DNA from: Epiperipatus broadwayi
Lineage: Eukaryota > Onychophora > Udeonychophora > Euonychophora > Peripatidae
NCBI GenBank assembly: GCA_028023455.1
Contig: JAQFVV010012416.1
Span: 5,499,594 to 5,563,593 of the forward strand
Length of the DNA stretch: 64,000 bases
Direction of reading: 5' to 3'
The notes beneath the pieces were generated by a model. The model was given only the letters and a program-made list of their open reading frames with translations. It was not told where the DNA came from and made no database searches. The position numbers and the translations under genes were made by a program. This document shows positions 33,871 through 46,854 of the stretch, piece by piece. Within the stretch, counting starts at the first letter, position 1; each line of letters starts with the position of its first letter.

Positions 33871-34285
33871 GATTATTTATCTTTTCAACATATATGTGTT
33901 CGAGTGTATCAGTGTTATGAGATAGAGTGGAGAGTGGTGTGAAAGTCTGTGCTCATATACCCTATATATTACATATATAGACACAGGTATATAATAAGCC
34001 TGTGTTTCAGTTATTACATAGTAGAGATGTCTGCCCATCTCTTGTATATGTATTAAATGGATTATGTCCTATACATGAGGTGTCAGATTGACCTTAGGAC
34101 ACATGGATATGTCAAGAATCTCGGCCTCGGGTTGGCCTTTGAGCATTCCATCATCAGATTTTCAATTGGATGGACAGTTGAAGAGTTGGAGTGAGGAGTA
34201 GATTGAAGCCTGTCCATTAAAGTATGAAGATTGGCTAATATATATCTGAGCATTTATGGCATATATGTGTAGAGATGGTAATCTG

Positions 34286-34330
34286 GACCAACTGATGATT
34301 GCTGGTTTAGCATGAAATACATATATTGGT
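34286..34330 (+). ncRNA. Hammerhead ribozyme, family B, tandem copy 2
   Basis: Same as tandem copy 1 but with ACCAA in stem I, giving five Watson-Crick pairs. Predicted cleavage is between 34325 and 34326, 460 nt after copy 1, so double cleavage of a read-through transcript would free a monomer. Confidence 0.75.
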
Positions 34331-34487
34331 GATTATTTATCTTTTCAACATATATGTGTTCGAGTGTATCAGTGTTATGAGATAGAGTGGAGAGTGGTGT
34401 GAAAGTCTGTGCTCATATACCCTATATATTACATATATAGACACAGGTATATAATAAGCCTGTGTTTCAGTTATTAAAGCTAAATTG

Positions 34488-36473
34488 TAACTCTCAGGAA
34501 TAAAAACAGATATTTAGTGATACATCACAAAATAACTAAAAAATTTAGCCTTATTAAAAAAAAAATATTTATCCATTTTATATATTTTATGCTTTTATAC
34601 TCAGTTTTCCCTGAGCATTTGGCTCAGAGAATAGAGGAGCTTTCTGCTAAGCAAAAGTTTTGAAAGTAATTTCTGACAAGAGGGGGGGGGTAATCACAAA
34701 AACAAATCTTTAGCTGTATGTTGTAAACTTCTCTAGCTGTGTGGCATAAACTTTTCTGTGATTTTTGAAAGGTGTTACAATCTTAATTTTATAAATGATT
34801 ATTTATAGAAAAAAATGATCATGATATTGCAATGTGGAAAATTTGGGAACTTCACCCCAACATTGCCCTTATGGTTCACAATAATAACAACACAAAATCT
34901 TGATAGGGACAAATTTGAAGATATTCTACCATATCTTATTTATTAATTTTACACTGCTGAATTTGAACTGCCAATCAGGACTATAGATATGGGTAGTAAA
35001 ATGGCCTTCACACATGAGTTTAAGTGCAAAAAAACAAATAATCAATGCTTGATCAATAATGTCACCTACGATATCTTGTATAATAAGATGTTTTGTCAAT
35101 AGCTAGGTAATGTTTTTATGCAGTTTTTCCTCATTCTTCTGTGTTCATTTATCTTATTGTGAGATAGAAAAAATTATGTCATCATGAGCATCACATCATC
35201 AATTACCTTTCTATTCTAACTATAATAGTAATATTGTGTGATCGTGCGATTACATTTTTATTCTTTAATTAATGACATATAATTCTGATTACAATCTCAT
35301 ACTTTTTTCCCTTTTATTTTGCACATGGCCATCATAATGAGAAATCAAGAATGGATTTAGATTTAGAGACTATGAATCCTTAGATATAATTTTTATATCA
35401 TGAGGCAATACAAACAACAGTGAATCACTTTAGATCTGAGTTGAAGCAAAAGTTTCAACCCAGAAAAGATTGCAATTACTCCACTGTTTTTACAAATACC
35501 CCGCTTACCATAAAAGTGAAAGAACTAAAAAAGATAGTCTAAATATGAACTGTTTTGAAAATTCTGGCTAGGTGAGTATGCCTGGAAGATCACTTAATAA
35601 AGTAGTAATTAGAAGTGAAATCAGAAATGTTATTCCAAAAAGATATTGTAAATAGAATGTATAAACTTTACTTGCTGTGAATTTTTCCAAAGCAAGAACA
35701 GAGGGTGACACTTGTAGCTAAGATGCTGTCAAGATTTAATACTAATATAGTTGCTTGTTTTGATTGAATATATAGAAGATTACAATTTTGGGAGAAGGTT
35801 GAAGAATCAAGGGGAAGAGGAAAGAATTAAAAAATAAGAACTATATTATGCTGGATTTGCTTTGATATTTAATCTGAAATCTTTTATGGAATTTCTTGAT
35901 ATTTCAAAGATATTAAAACTAGTTTCAGTAGGAAGATGTTTGTCCACTTTTAACAGGGGTTATGCTGAAATATTAGATTCAGATTTTTAAAAAACTGTAA
36001 ATCTTGTTGTTTAACATATTCTAATAATTCTATTAAGAGATTATTAGACTTTGGCTAAAGTTATCATAAATAGATATTACTTCAGTGAATTCAGGTGGTT
36101 TGCTGTTATTAAATTTTTATACATTGTATAGATTGATTGTTATAAATATTTTGTTAGAGATAGAAAATGCTCGGAATAAAAGTATCTTAAAGCTTTTGCT
36201 ATTGCTAGAGTTGTAAAAATATAAAATTCATATATAAGCATTGACAAGAACAGATTGTTATACAGATCACTGTAAGATAAGAGTGGTGGGTACATTAAAA
36301 AGAAATCCTGTGTTAAATTTATTATTAGAAAATGCGATGTTCGTTACTTATAAGTATCTCATATCATTAAATTGCATCAGTTATTAATATTATATTATTT
36401 TGTAAAGGAGTTAGTCTGCTCTTGCATTTACAAAAAAAAAATCCTGATTTGGATCTATGCTTATTACTATTTT
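34488..36473. other. No recognised gene
   Basis: AT-rich, with a G run near 34682. A B-box-like AATTTGAACTGCC (antisense) near 34970 may be a SINE scrap. No intact gene. Confidence 0.4.
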
Positions 36474-37003
36474 CACACGACCCAACACTCTCCACACCAT
36501 CTCATAACCCTATATATTACATATATAAACACAGGTATATAATAAGCCTGTGTGTTTCAGTTATTACATAGTAGAGATGTCTGCCCATCCCTTGTATATG
36601 TATTAAAAGGATTATGTCCTGCACATGAGGGGTCAGATTGACCTTAGGTCAACATGGGTGTGACAAGAATCTTGGCCTCATGGTGGCCTTTTCAATTGAA
36701 TGGACGGTTGAAATGTGGAGTGGTTTGAAGCCTATCCATTAAAGAATGAGGCTTGGCTATCTTAATATATATCTGAGCACTTATAGCATATATGTGTGGA
36801 GATGGTAATCTGGACCAACTGATGATTGCTGGTTTAGCACGAATATTGGTGAATATTTATCTTTTCAACATATGTGTGTTCAAGTGTATCAGTGTTATGA
36901 GATGGTGTGGAAAGTGATGGGTCGTGTGAAAGTCTGTGCTCATATACCCTATATATTACATATATAAACACAGATATATAATAAGCCTGTGTGTTTTAGT
37001 TAT
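36474..37003. repeat. Family B copy with direct terminal repeats
   Basis: A 34-bp minus-oriented scrap (36474-36507) precedes one plus monomer. CCCTATATATTACATATATA begins at 36508 and again at 36946, so the unit is bounded by direct repeats of about 55 bp and has a 438-bp period. The hammerhead is damaged (36812-36850). No convincing TSD found. Confidence 0.75.
36812..36850 (+). ncRNA. Hammerhead ribozyme remnant, family B
   Basis: ACCAA, CTGATGA and the stem II hairpin are kept, and the base before GAA is C, as in the inferred ancestor. A six-base deletion removes part of GAAA and stem III, so it is dead. Confidence 0.6.
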
Positions 37004-38549
37004 AGATCAGAAAAAAGGATGGCATTTTAAATTTAGTAGTAACATTAAATTTAATGTGGAATTTTGTAAGCAATAAAAAGATTTAAAGTTAAATGTTCAA
37101 TAATAACTGTAAAGCTTAAAAATAATTAATGGATTAAAATTGCAAAAAAAAAAAATATAAATTCTTTCAATACATGGATATAATTCACTTTGCTAAAACC
37201 ACTTTTAAATCTAGCTTATTATTTTGCTTGATTAAAAATCCAAAGTTTCCTGTAGAAAGTTATACATTAGGAGATTAAAACTTAATAGATACTTTAATGG
37301 ATTAAAACTTAATAAATAGACAGGCATTAGTTAAACATTTATATTGTTTAACTGTATGCATATATATACTTCAAAATTTTTATATTGTGGCTTTAAAATC
37401 CTGCTCATATATTTAGGTGTGTGTTTGTTGCTGTCTTATAATTATAATGCCGTTTCTCCTGACAGCAGTAGAAAACTTTTAGAATTCTAAAAATGAATAT
37501 AATTCTAAACAGGATCGGGCAATAAATTAGATATATGCTTATGGTTTTAATCCCTATAGCATAGAGAACTGAAAAAGTTAACGGCGGCGCAAATATTTTT
37601 TACTTTTATGTCAAATGATCGTATTTCAAAAGCAGATGGAGGGCTTATATTTGAAAGACAGATGTCATTTAATAGAATTCTCCTATCTACAGCAATTAAA
37701 ATAGAATGAAATATAGAAAATGAAGAAAATTATTAACATAAAATTTGAAAAGTTAATGAATTAACGAAAATTATATATAATTTTGTGTTGCGTTTGGTTG
37801 ATTTTATCATGGTTGATTTTATCATTACTATTTGGATTTTTGCTATCTAACATTTATCTTTGAACGTATGACAAAACAATCTATTTCATAACAGTAAAAT
37901 CAAAGAATACTTAAAAAAGCTGAAAAGTAAGCATATAACTTTCAAATGAGCTTATATTCCTTAAAAAAATGTTTCAGCACTGGCAATCAGTTTCTTTAAT
38001 GGTTTCAACGTTATTCTTAATCCATTAGTTTTAGATGTAATTATAATGCTATATGTTTGCCTTGAAATATTCCTTGACTGGATTTCTTATCTTCAACAAA
38101 AGTCTTCTTTTTCCAGATGATTATTAAATATTAGCTACTCAGGTTCCAAATATCCTTGCATGTTATAAAGACTATTATTCAGCTACTATCATCTAGTTAA
38201 TTAGTTCTGGAAACAAATGCTTATATATCACAAACTGATGAAGATGCAAATCATTTAATCACTCATATTGTTTATTGACTTACCATATAAATGGAAGTTA
38301 CTAATGTAAATAGAATTTGATTTGATAGCTCAAGGGTGTTGGTGATTGATTGTCATGCTGTTAACAATTTATCATGACATTTATTGCTATACATATTACA
38401 GAAAGAATTTATCAGCATTTTTGGTGGTCTTGATATAACGGAGTTTATATTATTTGTTTACCACCAAGTCATCAAGTTTCAATAGATTTTGCTATTGTTA
38501 AGTAATCAAATTGTGAATAGTGACAGCTAATAATAATTACCAATATTGG
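37004..38549. other. No recognised gene
   Basis: AT-rich unique-looking sequence. No conserved frame or RNA. Confidence 0.5.
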
Positions 38550-38665
38550 TAATGATAATTCAATGTGGCCGAGTAGTTAGCACACCTGCCTTACAAGCAG
38601 TTGTTCCAGGTTCACTTCCCAACTGATGCTTTGACACATGGAAAAAACACAGAACATAATGATAA
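38550..38665 (+). mobile_element. tRNA-derived SINE with 9-bp TSD
   Basis: TAATGATAA at 38550-38558 and 38657-38665 bounds a 98-bp insert. It has an A box (GTGGCCGAGTAGTTAGC), a B box (AGGTTCACTTCCC) 40 bp on, then an A-rich tail (GGAAAAAACACAGAACA). The head resembles a Ser/Leu-type tRNA. Confidence 0.8.
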
Positions 38666-40825
38666 ACCATAGTTAATAATGATTGCTTGAAATTATATCA
38701 ATTGAGATTATGGTTGTTTACAAAATGATTGGTAATAAAAAAAACAACAACAAAGGAATAAAATCTGCAGTTGACATTTTTTACTAAGCATAATGTAAGT
38801 TCTGAGAAAGACAGTTTAACAGTCAAAACTGTTAGCTTATATTTGAAAGGAATACAAAAATTGCATGTCTTAAGTAACTATGGAAAGTGATTATTATTAG
38901 TGTTACTTACATTTATTATAATTTTAATTGCCAGTTTTTATCTCATAAATAAATCACTTTATTGGGTTAATAATAATTTATTCATAGCCACATTACATTT
39001 CTTCTAAGGGCAGATAATTTGAATATTTTTTTTACTACTTGTAAGACTTTAATTTCTTAACAAATATCAAGATTACAAGATCTTCATTAAACTCTGTGCT
39101 GGTGAATAGGAAGGGGGAAATAATCAAAAATTAAATAAATAAATAAACAAAACAAAAATGATTTCATGTAATTAAATTCCAGACAGATGGAATTTTAAAT
39201 ATTTAGTTATTAATTAATGAATAAACTATTCTGTTAAAAGTATATATTGTTATTGTCTAGGGTTATAATCACTGCTTATCTATTGTTCTAGAGGAGTTCT
39301 ATAAAACATGGAGGCATTTTTCTTTACCACAGTTATGCTGATGATATGTAAACTTGTCAACTTTCAAAGAAAAACAGCATCGTTGCCCAATGTGGATGAT
39401 GGTTCACATGCTACAGGTTTTTTTGTGAGGTCAAGCTGTTAATGTGTTAATGTCTTAATTATGAATCAAAATAAACCATTTAAATATTTGAAGATTGTAA
39501 AGTAATGACAACAAAAGTGTGAATTTTCTCAATAAATATATATATATACAAACTTTTTTGATTATACTTAACAGATTCTGCCATCCACATGTATTGTGCA
39601 TCAATATAAGCATGGATAAGTTACTTTCAATACTTAGACTCTTGATTTTAAAGACACTATAGAATATCCAGAGATCAATAGTATTTGCTAGATTTTTCTT
39701 TTAAATATCACCAATATAATAGGCATTTTTCAGAATTGTTAATTACTAAATATAACTGTTAGAAAAATTAATTTAATCTTAGACATATAAATGTTCAGGC
39801 ATTTATAAAGAAAAGCAAAAAGTATGTTGTATGATTATGATCCACAATGTATTGAAAGCATGCTCAGTATGAAAAAAGTCTATTTTAAAACAACATTAAT
39901 TCACCTTTTCTTTATAAATTTCTGGACATTTATATGTCTAAGATTAAAATTGCAAAGGAAAAATATATTGAATGAATTATGTAAAAATTTATTTAGTAAA
40001 CAATTTTCCTGTTGTTTTATTTTGAGTAACTATGATTAATACTAAATATCTTTTAGACCAGGTTTAAAGATTTTACAAAGCTAAGTATTAAACAAAAAAA
40101 GGTGAGGAGAAAGGATTTTTTAAATAAATTAATTTATTTATTTGTTTTGTATAATAAATAATTACAAATTTAATGTGATCAAATTAATAAAAAAAAATTA
40201 GCATTTGAAATTATGGGGGAAAGAAGCCTTTCAAGACTTTTTCCCTTAAGTCTAATTTTTATAGATATACCATTGGCTGATGATTTTCAACCATCTTTTA
40301 TTAATGTTGTTTATAATACATTTACCACAGAGTAGATCACCATGTTTGTAACCACACTATCAATACCGATTCTGGCAGTTTTGATTATTAAGTTATATTC
40401 ATTCAGAAGTGTTCTTAGGAGATAATTAACCATGTTGATAGAAAAGGCAGTATTATTAAAATACATTCAGAGCTTATGATTCATATTTGTATGCAAGGCA
40501 CAGATCACAATATGGAAATGGATTTTACAATGATTGTTTAAAGATATCATTGGTTGGTGCGCTTTTAGCCGATAAAAGGATTGCATCATAGTTATTATAC
40601 CCAATTGAGATTGTCTAGAAAAAGTTTGTTAAAACTAGATTATACCCTGACCTAAATATTAAAATGATATAAAAATAACTCATAATATTTACAAAAATAG
40701 AAGGTCGATTAAATTTTGTCATTCCCCCCTCCCTCAGTAATATAATAAAATTGATGATGCTTTACAAGAGAAAATTCTACTTATATTAGTCCAAACAGAG
40801 AAAAACTCAATTAATGTGCTAGTAT
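38666..40825. other. No recognised gene
   Basis: AT-rich. The frame at 39824-40039 has a hydrophobic, low-complexity composition and no recognisable domain. Confidence 0.45.
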
Positions 40826-41700
40826 AGGAAATGTGATCATGTGATGCTTAATGGTATATTAGTCCAACTTATTATACGCTTGAATGATCAAGAAATTCTA
40901 TATGCTTATGCCATTTCTGCCCTGAACAGGTAGTCTATCCTGTCCATATTCCCAAAATAGTTTCGACTATATAGTGCAGCTGGACTTTTCAGATCTAATG
41001 CATTTTTCATCCACTAGCCATTTTTTATTTCTCTTTGGACTATAAGTTGCTGGCATGAAATTCAAAAACATTTTAATATCTTGAATTCAAGACTTGTTTT
41101 CATAGTTATACAGATACTATCAGTTGAGTATTTATTTATTTTGACATTCTTAGTTTTTTTTAAAAACTGGACTTTGGTCAGGATTAGTATAAAACTAATT
41201 TGTGATATGGATAAAAAAAGCTTTAGATAACGATTAGATAAAATTACTGAAGTGAAAAAGTGTAAATAAATTTTACTCTAAAGAGCCTTATATACGTGGG
41301 ATTATATTATATTTGGTTGGTTTATACCAATCCTGGCAAAAAAATAAAGGTGCCTTCGAGATCAAAATATAGTTACTGAAATGGTATTAGGCCTATATAA
41401 CTATATAAATAAATTGACTTGGATTTAAAACAGTAAGATGTTTTTTTGAATTTCAAGCTGATATTTTTGATAGTTAAAAAGAGTAAAAGATAGTATCTGG
41501 ATGAAAAGTACTTTAGAACCAAATAATCCAGGTGCACTAAATTCAGATTCAAAACTCTAATAATAATCATAAGACCAGAAAGTAGTGCAGGGTTATGAAT
41601 AGAATATCACTCATAGTGATTTAATAAGCATTACTTGTCTAATAGCTATTGATTACTCAAGCTTACAATGGGTAGTAGACTAGTTTTTCATTCCTGAAAA
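40826..41700 (-). repeat. Highly decayed family C copy
   Basis: Recognisable landmarks in minus orientation: GATCATGTGATGCTTAATGG, a CATATTCCCAAAATAGTTTC remnant of the hammerhead (near 40955), CAGATCTAATGCATTTTTCA, and GTCAGGATTAGTATAAA. This is an old insertion. Confidence 0.45.
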
Positions 41701-42536
41701 CATTTTATAGGCTGGATATGATTTTGAAGGGTTTTATGTAAACATTATACATTATAGTAAAAATGTTCTTCACTTTGATACATTCAAATAATTACTTGTA
41801 ATTTTTACTAATATATTGACTTAGCACTTAAATTTACTTTTGATATCGAATGTCTGAAAATCAATTAATTGATAAGCTATCAGAAAGCTTATCAGTAAAA
41901 ACTTCAAATACTTGACTGCTTTAATAAAAAGCAAATATTCGGCGAAAATTTATTTCTATATTTACTATTTTTTAATATAACTTGAAATAATAAACTACAT
42001 GTGATAGTTATAAGTTTAATTATGTCGATAAATCAAATTTGTAGTGTACAACATGCGTATATAATTTATTATGTTTGTTTGTTTTTTTCGCTAGACAAAA
42101 TGTGCATCATTTTAAATATCAAAATAGTATCCTCCCCCCCCACCCCACCCTCAAATTTCAGATTTCATTTATTTACTTTCAATTTAAGAATAGTCTCCCA
42201 TGGTTTTGCACAGTGGTAGATTGGTTGGCTCTGGAGCTCAAGGTCCATGGATTATGGCTCCCTCTGACATTTCCAGTGTGTGAACATTTTATGTAATCTC
42301 AAACAAAAAAGTGGAAGGGGAGATGGGTAAAATTTGTAAGATAAGATAAAAATATAGCCTATTTTTTATAAATAGCCTACTGCAGGATAAGGACTTCTCG
42401 GACTGTAAGATGAAGACAGTACTCACCAGACTTGCTAACTTCTGGGTTATGAAAGCTTGAATACATAGATACCCTTTACCACCCAATACAGGTTGGTTAA
42501 CTAGGGTGGCTATAAAACTAGTTGAAAAAAAAAATT

Positions 42537-42625
42537 ATTGAAAATATTTTTATTTAGTCTGGATTTGAACCCCAGAATGCAGGCGAATGTGCTACTTATG
42601 GATCATATAGCCCTTTTAAATTTTA
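42537..42625 (-). repeat. tRNA-derived SINE fragment
   Basis: On the minus strand AAGTAGCACATTCGCCTGCA (A-box region) is followed by GGGGTTCAAATCCAGAC (B box). The flanks show no clear TSD. Confidence 0.55.
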
Positions 42626-44024
42626 AAATAGTATTAATAAAACAGAAACGTTTATATAATTCATTTGTGACTCTTTTCATCCATTACTATTTAATAACTT
42701 GTATAACTTAAAAACAGTAACAGATTAAAGGATTTAAGAACTAAAGATTCTTGTATGAAAGCTTGATTTTTTCTTTTAGAGACTGAATATCATAAGATCT
42801 TCAGAGCAACTAACTATTTGATTATTGTATATATTACTATTAAATAATTAACTATCAATTTATTTAAATTATGAAGTTGTAATTATAAATTTATTAAACG
42901 CACATTGATTACGTAAGTAATATTTACTGCCGCTGTAACCTCGATAATATGCGTATAAAATGCGATAGTAGAGACCTCTACAAGTGTTTTAACCACAAGC
43001 TTACGCTATGGAAGAAAAGAGGGGAACCCTTCTTTACTTCAACCTACTTTCTATTTAAATAGGTAAATTATGAAGATAAGTAGTTTTTACATCAACATAT
43101 TTTTCTGTTAATGCATTCATTATATATGAATAGTATATTTAAGTTTTATATCTTGGGGAGGGGGAATTCATATGTATTCGTTTTTAAATAATATAAATTT
43201 GTTTTTTTATTTAAAAAATAATGTTGCATAATGTTTTTAAAAGTTTACAAATTGAAAGTTGGCTAACTTCAGTATAGACAAAGAATTCATAATTAATATT
43301 TTTATTATATTTTGATTTATAAGTGCCAAATTTTTTACACTGACAACTTTGAAATTTAGTATTTCAGATAAATATATTAATGATTATTATGAATCATTTA
43401 TTAAACTAGAGATTACCCCATGTCTTGATATAAAATTTAAATCATAATTGAAGATTAATATACCTATTTTTTTAATTAAATATATACATATGCGGTCATT
43501 TATCTTTTTCAGATATCATTATTCATGTTTCAAGAAGATGAAGGGGTAATTTTAAGTATAATTAATAACATATAAATAAAAACATTAAACAAAATACAAA
43601 GCTAATAAATCAGAAAAAGTTATGACTTAATATATCATACAATTTGTAAAGATGCCTGAATATTATGATTTAATACATTTAGAAAATGATACTTAAGAAT
43701 TAAATTATAGTAATTTTTTTAGAAAACATCAAACTATGATCATAAAGCCATGTAAAGATCTGACCAACTATTAAATGCTGATTCTACCAGAAATGGGTCT
43801 GGGGGATTATTTTTTGTTTCTCCCCTCTCCATATGTCTTTATCTTTATATTTTAAATGTTGGGGAATTAAACTAATCTTAAGAGCATATTAATAAGTGTT
43901 GAACCAATTTTGATTTTCTTTTAATATGGGGCCAAATAAAAAGCACAAGCATGCTGCAATTTTTTTTTTATTAATAAAAGAAAAAAACAGAAAATAATTG
44001 TGCAAGCTTACAATAGATGGCAGC
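42626..44024. other. No recognised gene; one TATA-like site
   Basis: GCGTATAAAATGCG at 42951 sits in a brief G+C-richer patch, with the small hairpin AGAGACCTCT 15 bp on and a donor-like AG/GTAAAT near 43061. It might be a promoter or LTR scrap. The rest is AT-rich and featureless. Confidence 0.3.
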
Positions 44025-44143
44025 AAAGTAATAGAGGGATGTGGGGAATGGAGAATAAAATGGGTAACAGGTTTATCCGGGCATAATTGCTGAGATATTC
44101 TTGACTTCGTTTAAGGAGAAGCCAAATACATCACATCACATCA
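44025..44143 (+). repeat. LINE 3'-end fragment
   Basis: GGTAACAGGTTTATCCGGGC, CTTGACTTCGTTTAAGGAG and a terminal CATCACATCACATCA match the LINE ends at 8908 and 46855. No coding part was copied. Confidence 0.8.
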
Positions 44144-45235
44144 ACATGTTATATAATTGTGCAAAAGATCTTGAGATTAGTTATTTGTAAAAGATTGATA
44201 GTCAGACTTATGGGAAGAATAACTATATGTAAGGAATAAGGAAAGACATTATCAACTAATGCAATTTGTCACTCCATTTGTAAAATTGATTTCAACTTAA
44301 TCTCTCCTAAATGCATTGATTTAATATTTCAATTAAATGCCAGTTCATTGGCAGGAATTTCTTATAGCACTATAGAAAATTTATATATCCTAGAAATCTG
44401 GATTGCAAAACCTTTGTGCACCATAATCTGAATCAAAAAATTTTGCAACAAAAAAATTAAAGGTTGTAGAGACTTTCCCCAGTTTTTTTTTTTTTTTTGT
44501 TCTTTCAAGAAAGCAAAATAGATTGATAATTAATTTATCTTCACAAATCTGTCTAGTGTTATTAGAACCAGCTATATGTCTACATTTAAACATAACAAAT
44601 GTAATTTTGATTTAAAACTTTTAAATATAAAAGAGATTATTTTGCATTTAAAGTTTATTTGCATTCCAAGGTAATTTTTTCTATCTCTGAGGTGAATAGG
44701 TCCAATTAAATTCAGTTTAAAACTACAATAATATTTTTATCCTTTAATAACATTTACAAACTTTATAGATATTATTGTTTGTGAATTTCAACATATTAAG
44801 ACAATCTGAGATTTGGTTCATAATTATAACAAAAAGAATCTAAACTTCTTTGTTTTTCGTTTAATATACACTTGTTTCATTGTTTTTTCCTAAGCATATT
44901 AAAGTTTTATACATTTACTGAAGATGTATTTTTTACAATAATATTAAGATATTAAAAAAATAAATATTAAATGCTCTATATAGCTAACCTACTATAAAAA
45001 CTAATAAAAAGGAATAATAATAATAATAATACAAATCTAACTATTTTTAAACATTAATTTTAAATTTATTCATAAATTGTATATTTTGTTATGTTAATTT
45101 TAAAATTAGAATGTAACTAATATTGTATGTTCATTTATAATTAAAACTAATTTTGCATAAAGCTAATTATTTTGTTATAATCTTAATTGAAATTATACAT
45201 ACCAAAATTCGTCCATAAACTTATTGTAAAAATTA
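44144..45235. other. No recognised gene
   Basis: AT-rich, with (AAT)n near 45015. Nothing supportable. Confidence 0.5.
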
Positions 45236-45577
45236 ATGATTAAAACAGGCAAAACTCTCTATACATATTGCCACTCAGTGCAAGCCAGAATAATCAATGG
45301 ATGTCAGAAGGCTTGTGCATAAAATCCCCATCTAGTGCCTACTCATCCAATATCCCCAAACTAGTTTCTGGCTTGTGGTCTTTGTTAGTGAGGCGCCTTG
45401 GATCTGAGAACACTATACCTAGATCTCAGATCCAAGGCTCCTCACTGACGAAGGTCACAAGCCAGAAACTAGTCTGGGATGTTGGATGGGTAGGCATTAG
45501 ATGGGGATTTTATGCACAAGCTTTCTGGCTTGTACTGAGTGGCAATACATATAGAGAGTTTTACCTGTTTTAATAAC
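45236..45577. mobile_element. Family C head-to-head palindrome
   Basis: A minus unit and a plus unit meet near 45427 to make a near-perfect palindrome that starts TTAAAACAGGCAAAACTCTC and ends with its complement. The arms differ by scattered changes, so each has mutated separately. The frame at 45268-45573 spans the palindrome and is not a real protein. It carries one intact plus hammerhead and a dead minus one (45353-45397, CTAACAA in place of CTGANGA). Confidence 0.8.
45439..45480 (+). ncRNA. Hammerhead ribozyme, family C, core intact
   Basis: CTCA, CTGACGA (N7 is C, allowed), A-GGT-CACAA-GCC-A, GAAA, ACTAGT palindrome, C, then TGGGAT. Stem II has three pairs (one G-U) and an A-A mismatch at the core. 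One stem I base is deleted, leaving four pairs. Confidence 0.65.
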
Positions 45578-46129
45578 AGTTATGAGCAAGCATAAGAATG
45601 GTGATCATGTGAAAAGCTAATGATCACTTTTTTCTTTCAATATAAAAATAAAAAATGAAATATAATATAAATCTTTATTATATAATAATAACAACTTGTA
45701 AATACATCACAGAAAAATTATATATATAAAAGCCTTTTTCGGTAATTCTCAATTTTTTTACCCTTCTCAATATGATACCTCGTACTAATACTAACACGTA
45801 TATATTATATTATATTTCATTGATTATAAGATAAACAACATAAAGGAGTATTATTTCTTAGAATTAAGTAAAAATAAAAAATAAAAACACCTTTCACTAA
45901 AATTGTCATTTAAAAAAATAATATAAAAATTATAAATTGGAACACCATGTTTTGTTTTGAATTTTGATACTGAATATAAATAGTCAAAATAAGAGTCATA
46001 GATTACATGACCCTATCTCTTAAGCTTGTAAGTTATAAAAAATGAGGATTGCCAATTCCTCTACAAGATTTGTGATAAATGCTTAGCCAGAGCCAGCACT
46101 TAAAATATCTGTCAGGAACCCCTCCCCAT
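45578..46129. other. No recognised gene
   Basis: AT-rich sequence, no features supported. Confidence 0.5.
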
Positions 46130-46845
46130 ATGCAAATATACCCTTTTCAAGCTTGAATATAGATGAAATAATGCAGAAGTACTGAACCCCCAACCCCCAG
46201 CAAGCTAAACATAAACTAATTATCAGTAAATGTAGAATGAACCCATTTACACTTTAATTTTGATTGTATATAACCATACCATTTACTGACATACATGCAA
46301 AACATGATTTATATGTACTAATGTCATTTCAAGACAATTATAAGCTATTTCAAAATTACTGTAACTAATCAAAAAGAAAGGCCAAACCTTATATTTAACA
46401 ACCACTTAACATTAAATTAATCTTCAATTAATAGATGTAAATATAACCTTTTACCAGCCCATAGCTAGGTGAAATAATGCAGAAGTATTGAAAACCTTCA
46501 GCAAGCATATGTAAACTAAATGTCAGTAAACATAAAATGTAGAATGAGCCCATCTACACTTTAGACTTGATCATATATAAACATACCATTTACTGACATA
46601 CTTAGACATAGCTTTTCTTCTGATTAGTTACAGTGATTTCAGAATAGCTTATAGTTGTCTTGAAATTATATTAGTATATATAAAATCATGCTCTGCATAT
46701 ATGTTAGTACATTGTATGCTTATATATGATCAAAACTAAAGGGTAGGTGGACTCATTCTACATTTTGGTTTACTGATAGTTAGTTTACATATAGCTCACT
46801 AGGGGTTTTCGGTACTTCTGCTTGTATCATAACATATGGTAATGA
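46130..46845. repeat. Family E: two direct copies and one inverted
   Basis: AATAATGCAGAAGTA..TGAA, GTAGAATGARCCCAT, ACCATTTACTGACATAC recur at 46168-46390 and 46473-46620. The reverse complement (ACTCATTCTACATTTTGGTT, GGGGTTTTCGGTACTTCTGC) fills 46620-46830. The layout mirrors families B and C, but no hammerhead core is visible. Confidence 0.7.
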
Positions 46846-46854
46846 TACATTATG

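Larger units (their letters stand above)
32902..34487. mobile_element. Family B composite hammerhead element with 14-bp TSD
   Basis: Perfect direct repeats TTAAAGCTAAATTG flank the block (32902-32915, 34474-34487). Inside, a minus-oriented unit (32916 to about 33415) is joined head to head to plus-oriented units. CCCTATATATTACATATATA recurs at 33494, 33960 and 34420, giving two tandem monomers of 466 and 460 bp plus a partial third. Hammerheads lie at 33016-33059 (-), 33826-33870 (+) and 34286-34330 (+). The two plus cleavage sites are 460 nt apart. Small frames inside are repeat-derived. This is the best preserved family B insertion. Confidence 0.9.

Noticed and set aside
35335-35400. RMDLDLETMN resembling a hAT C-terminal motif
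   Set aside because: Only about ten residues match, with no other hAT fragments around it, so chance or a tiny scrap is as likely.
45268-45573. 101-residue plus-strand frame
   Set aside because: Spans the family C palindrome; the second half encodes the reverse complement of the first.
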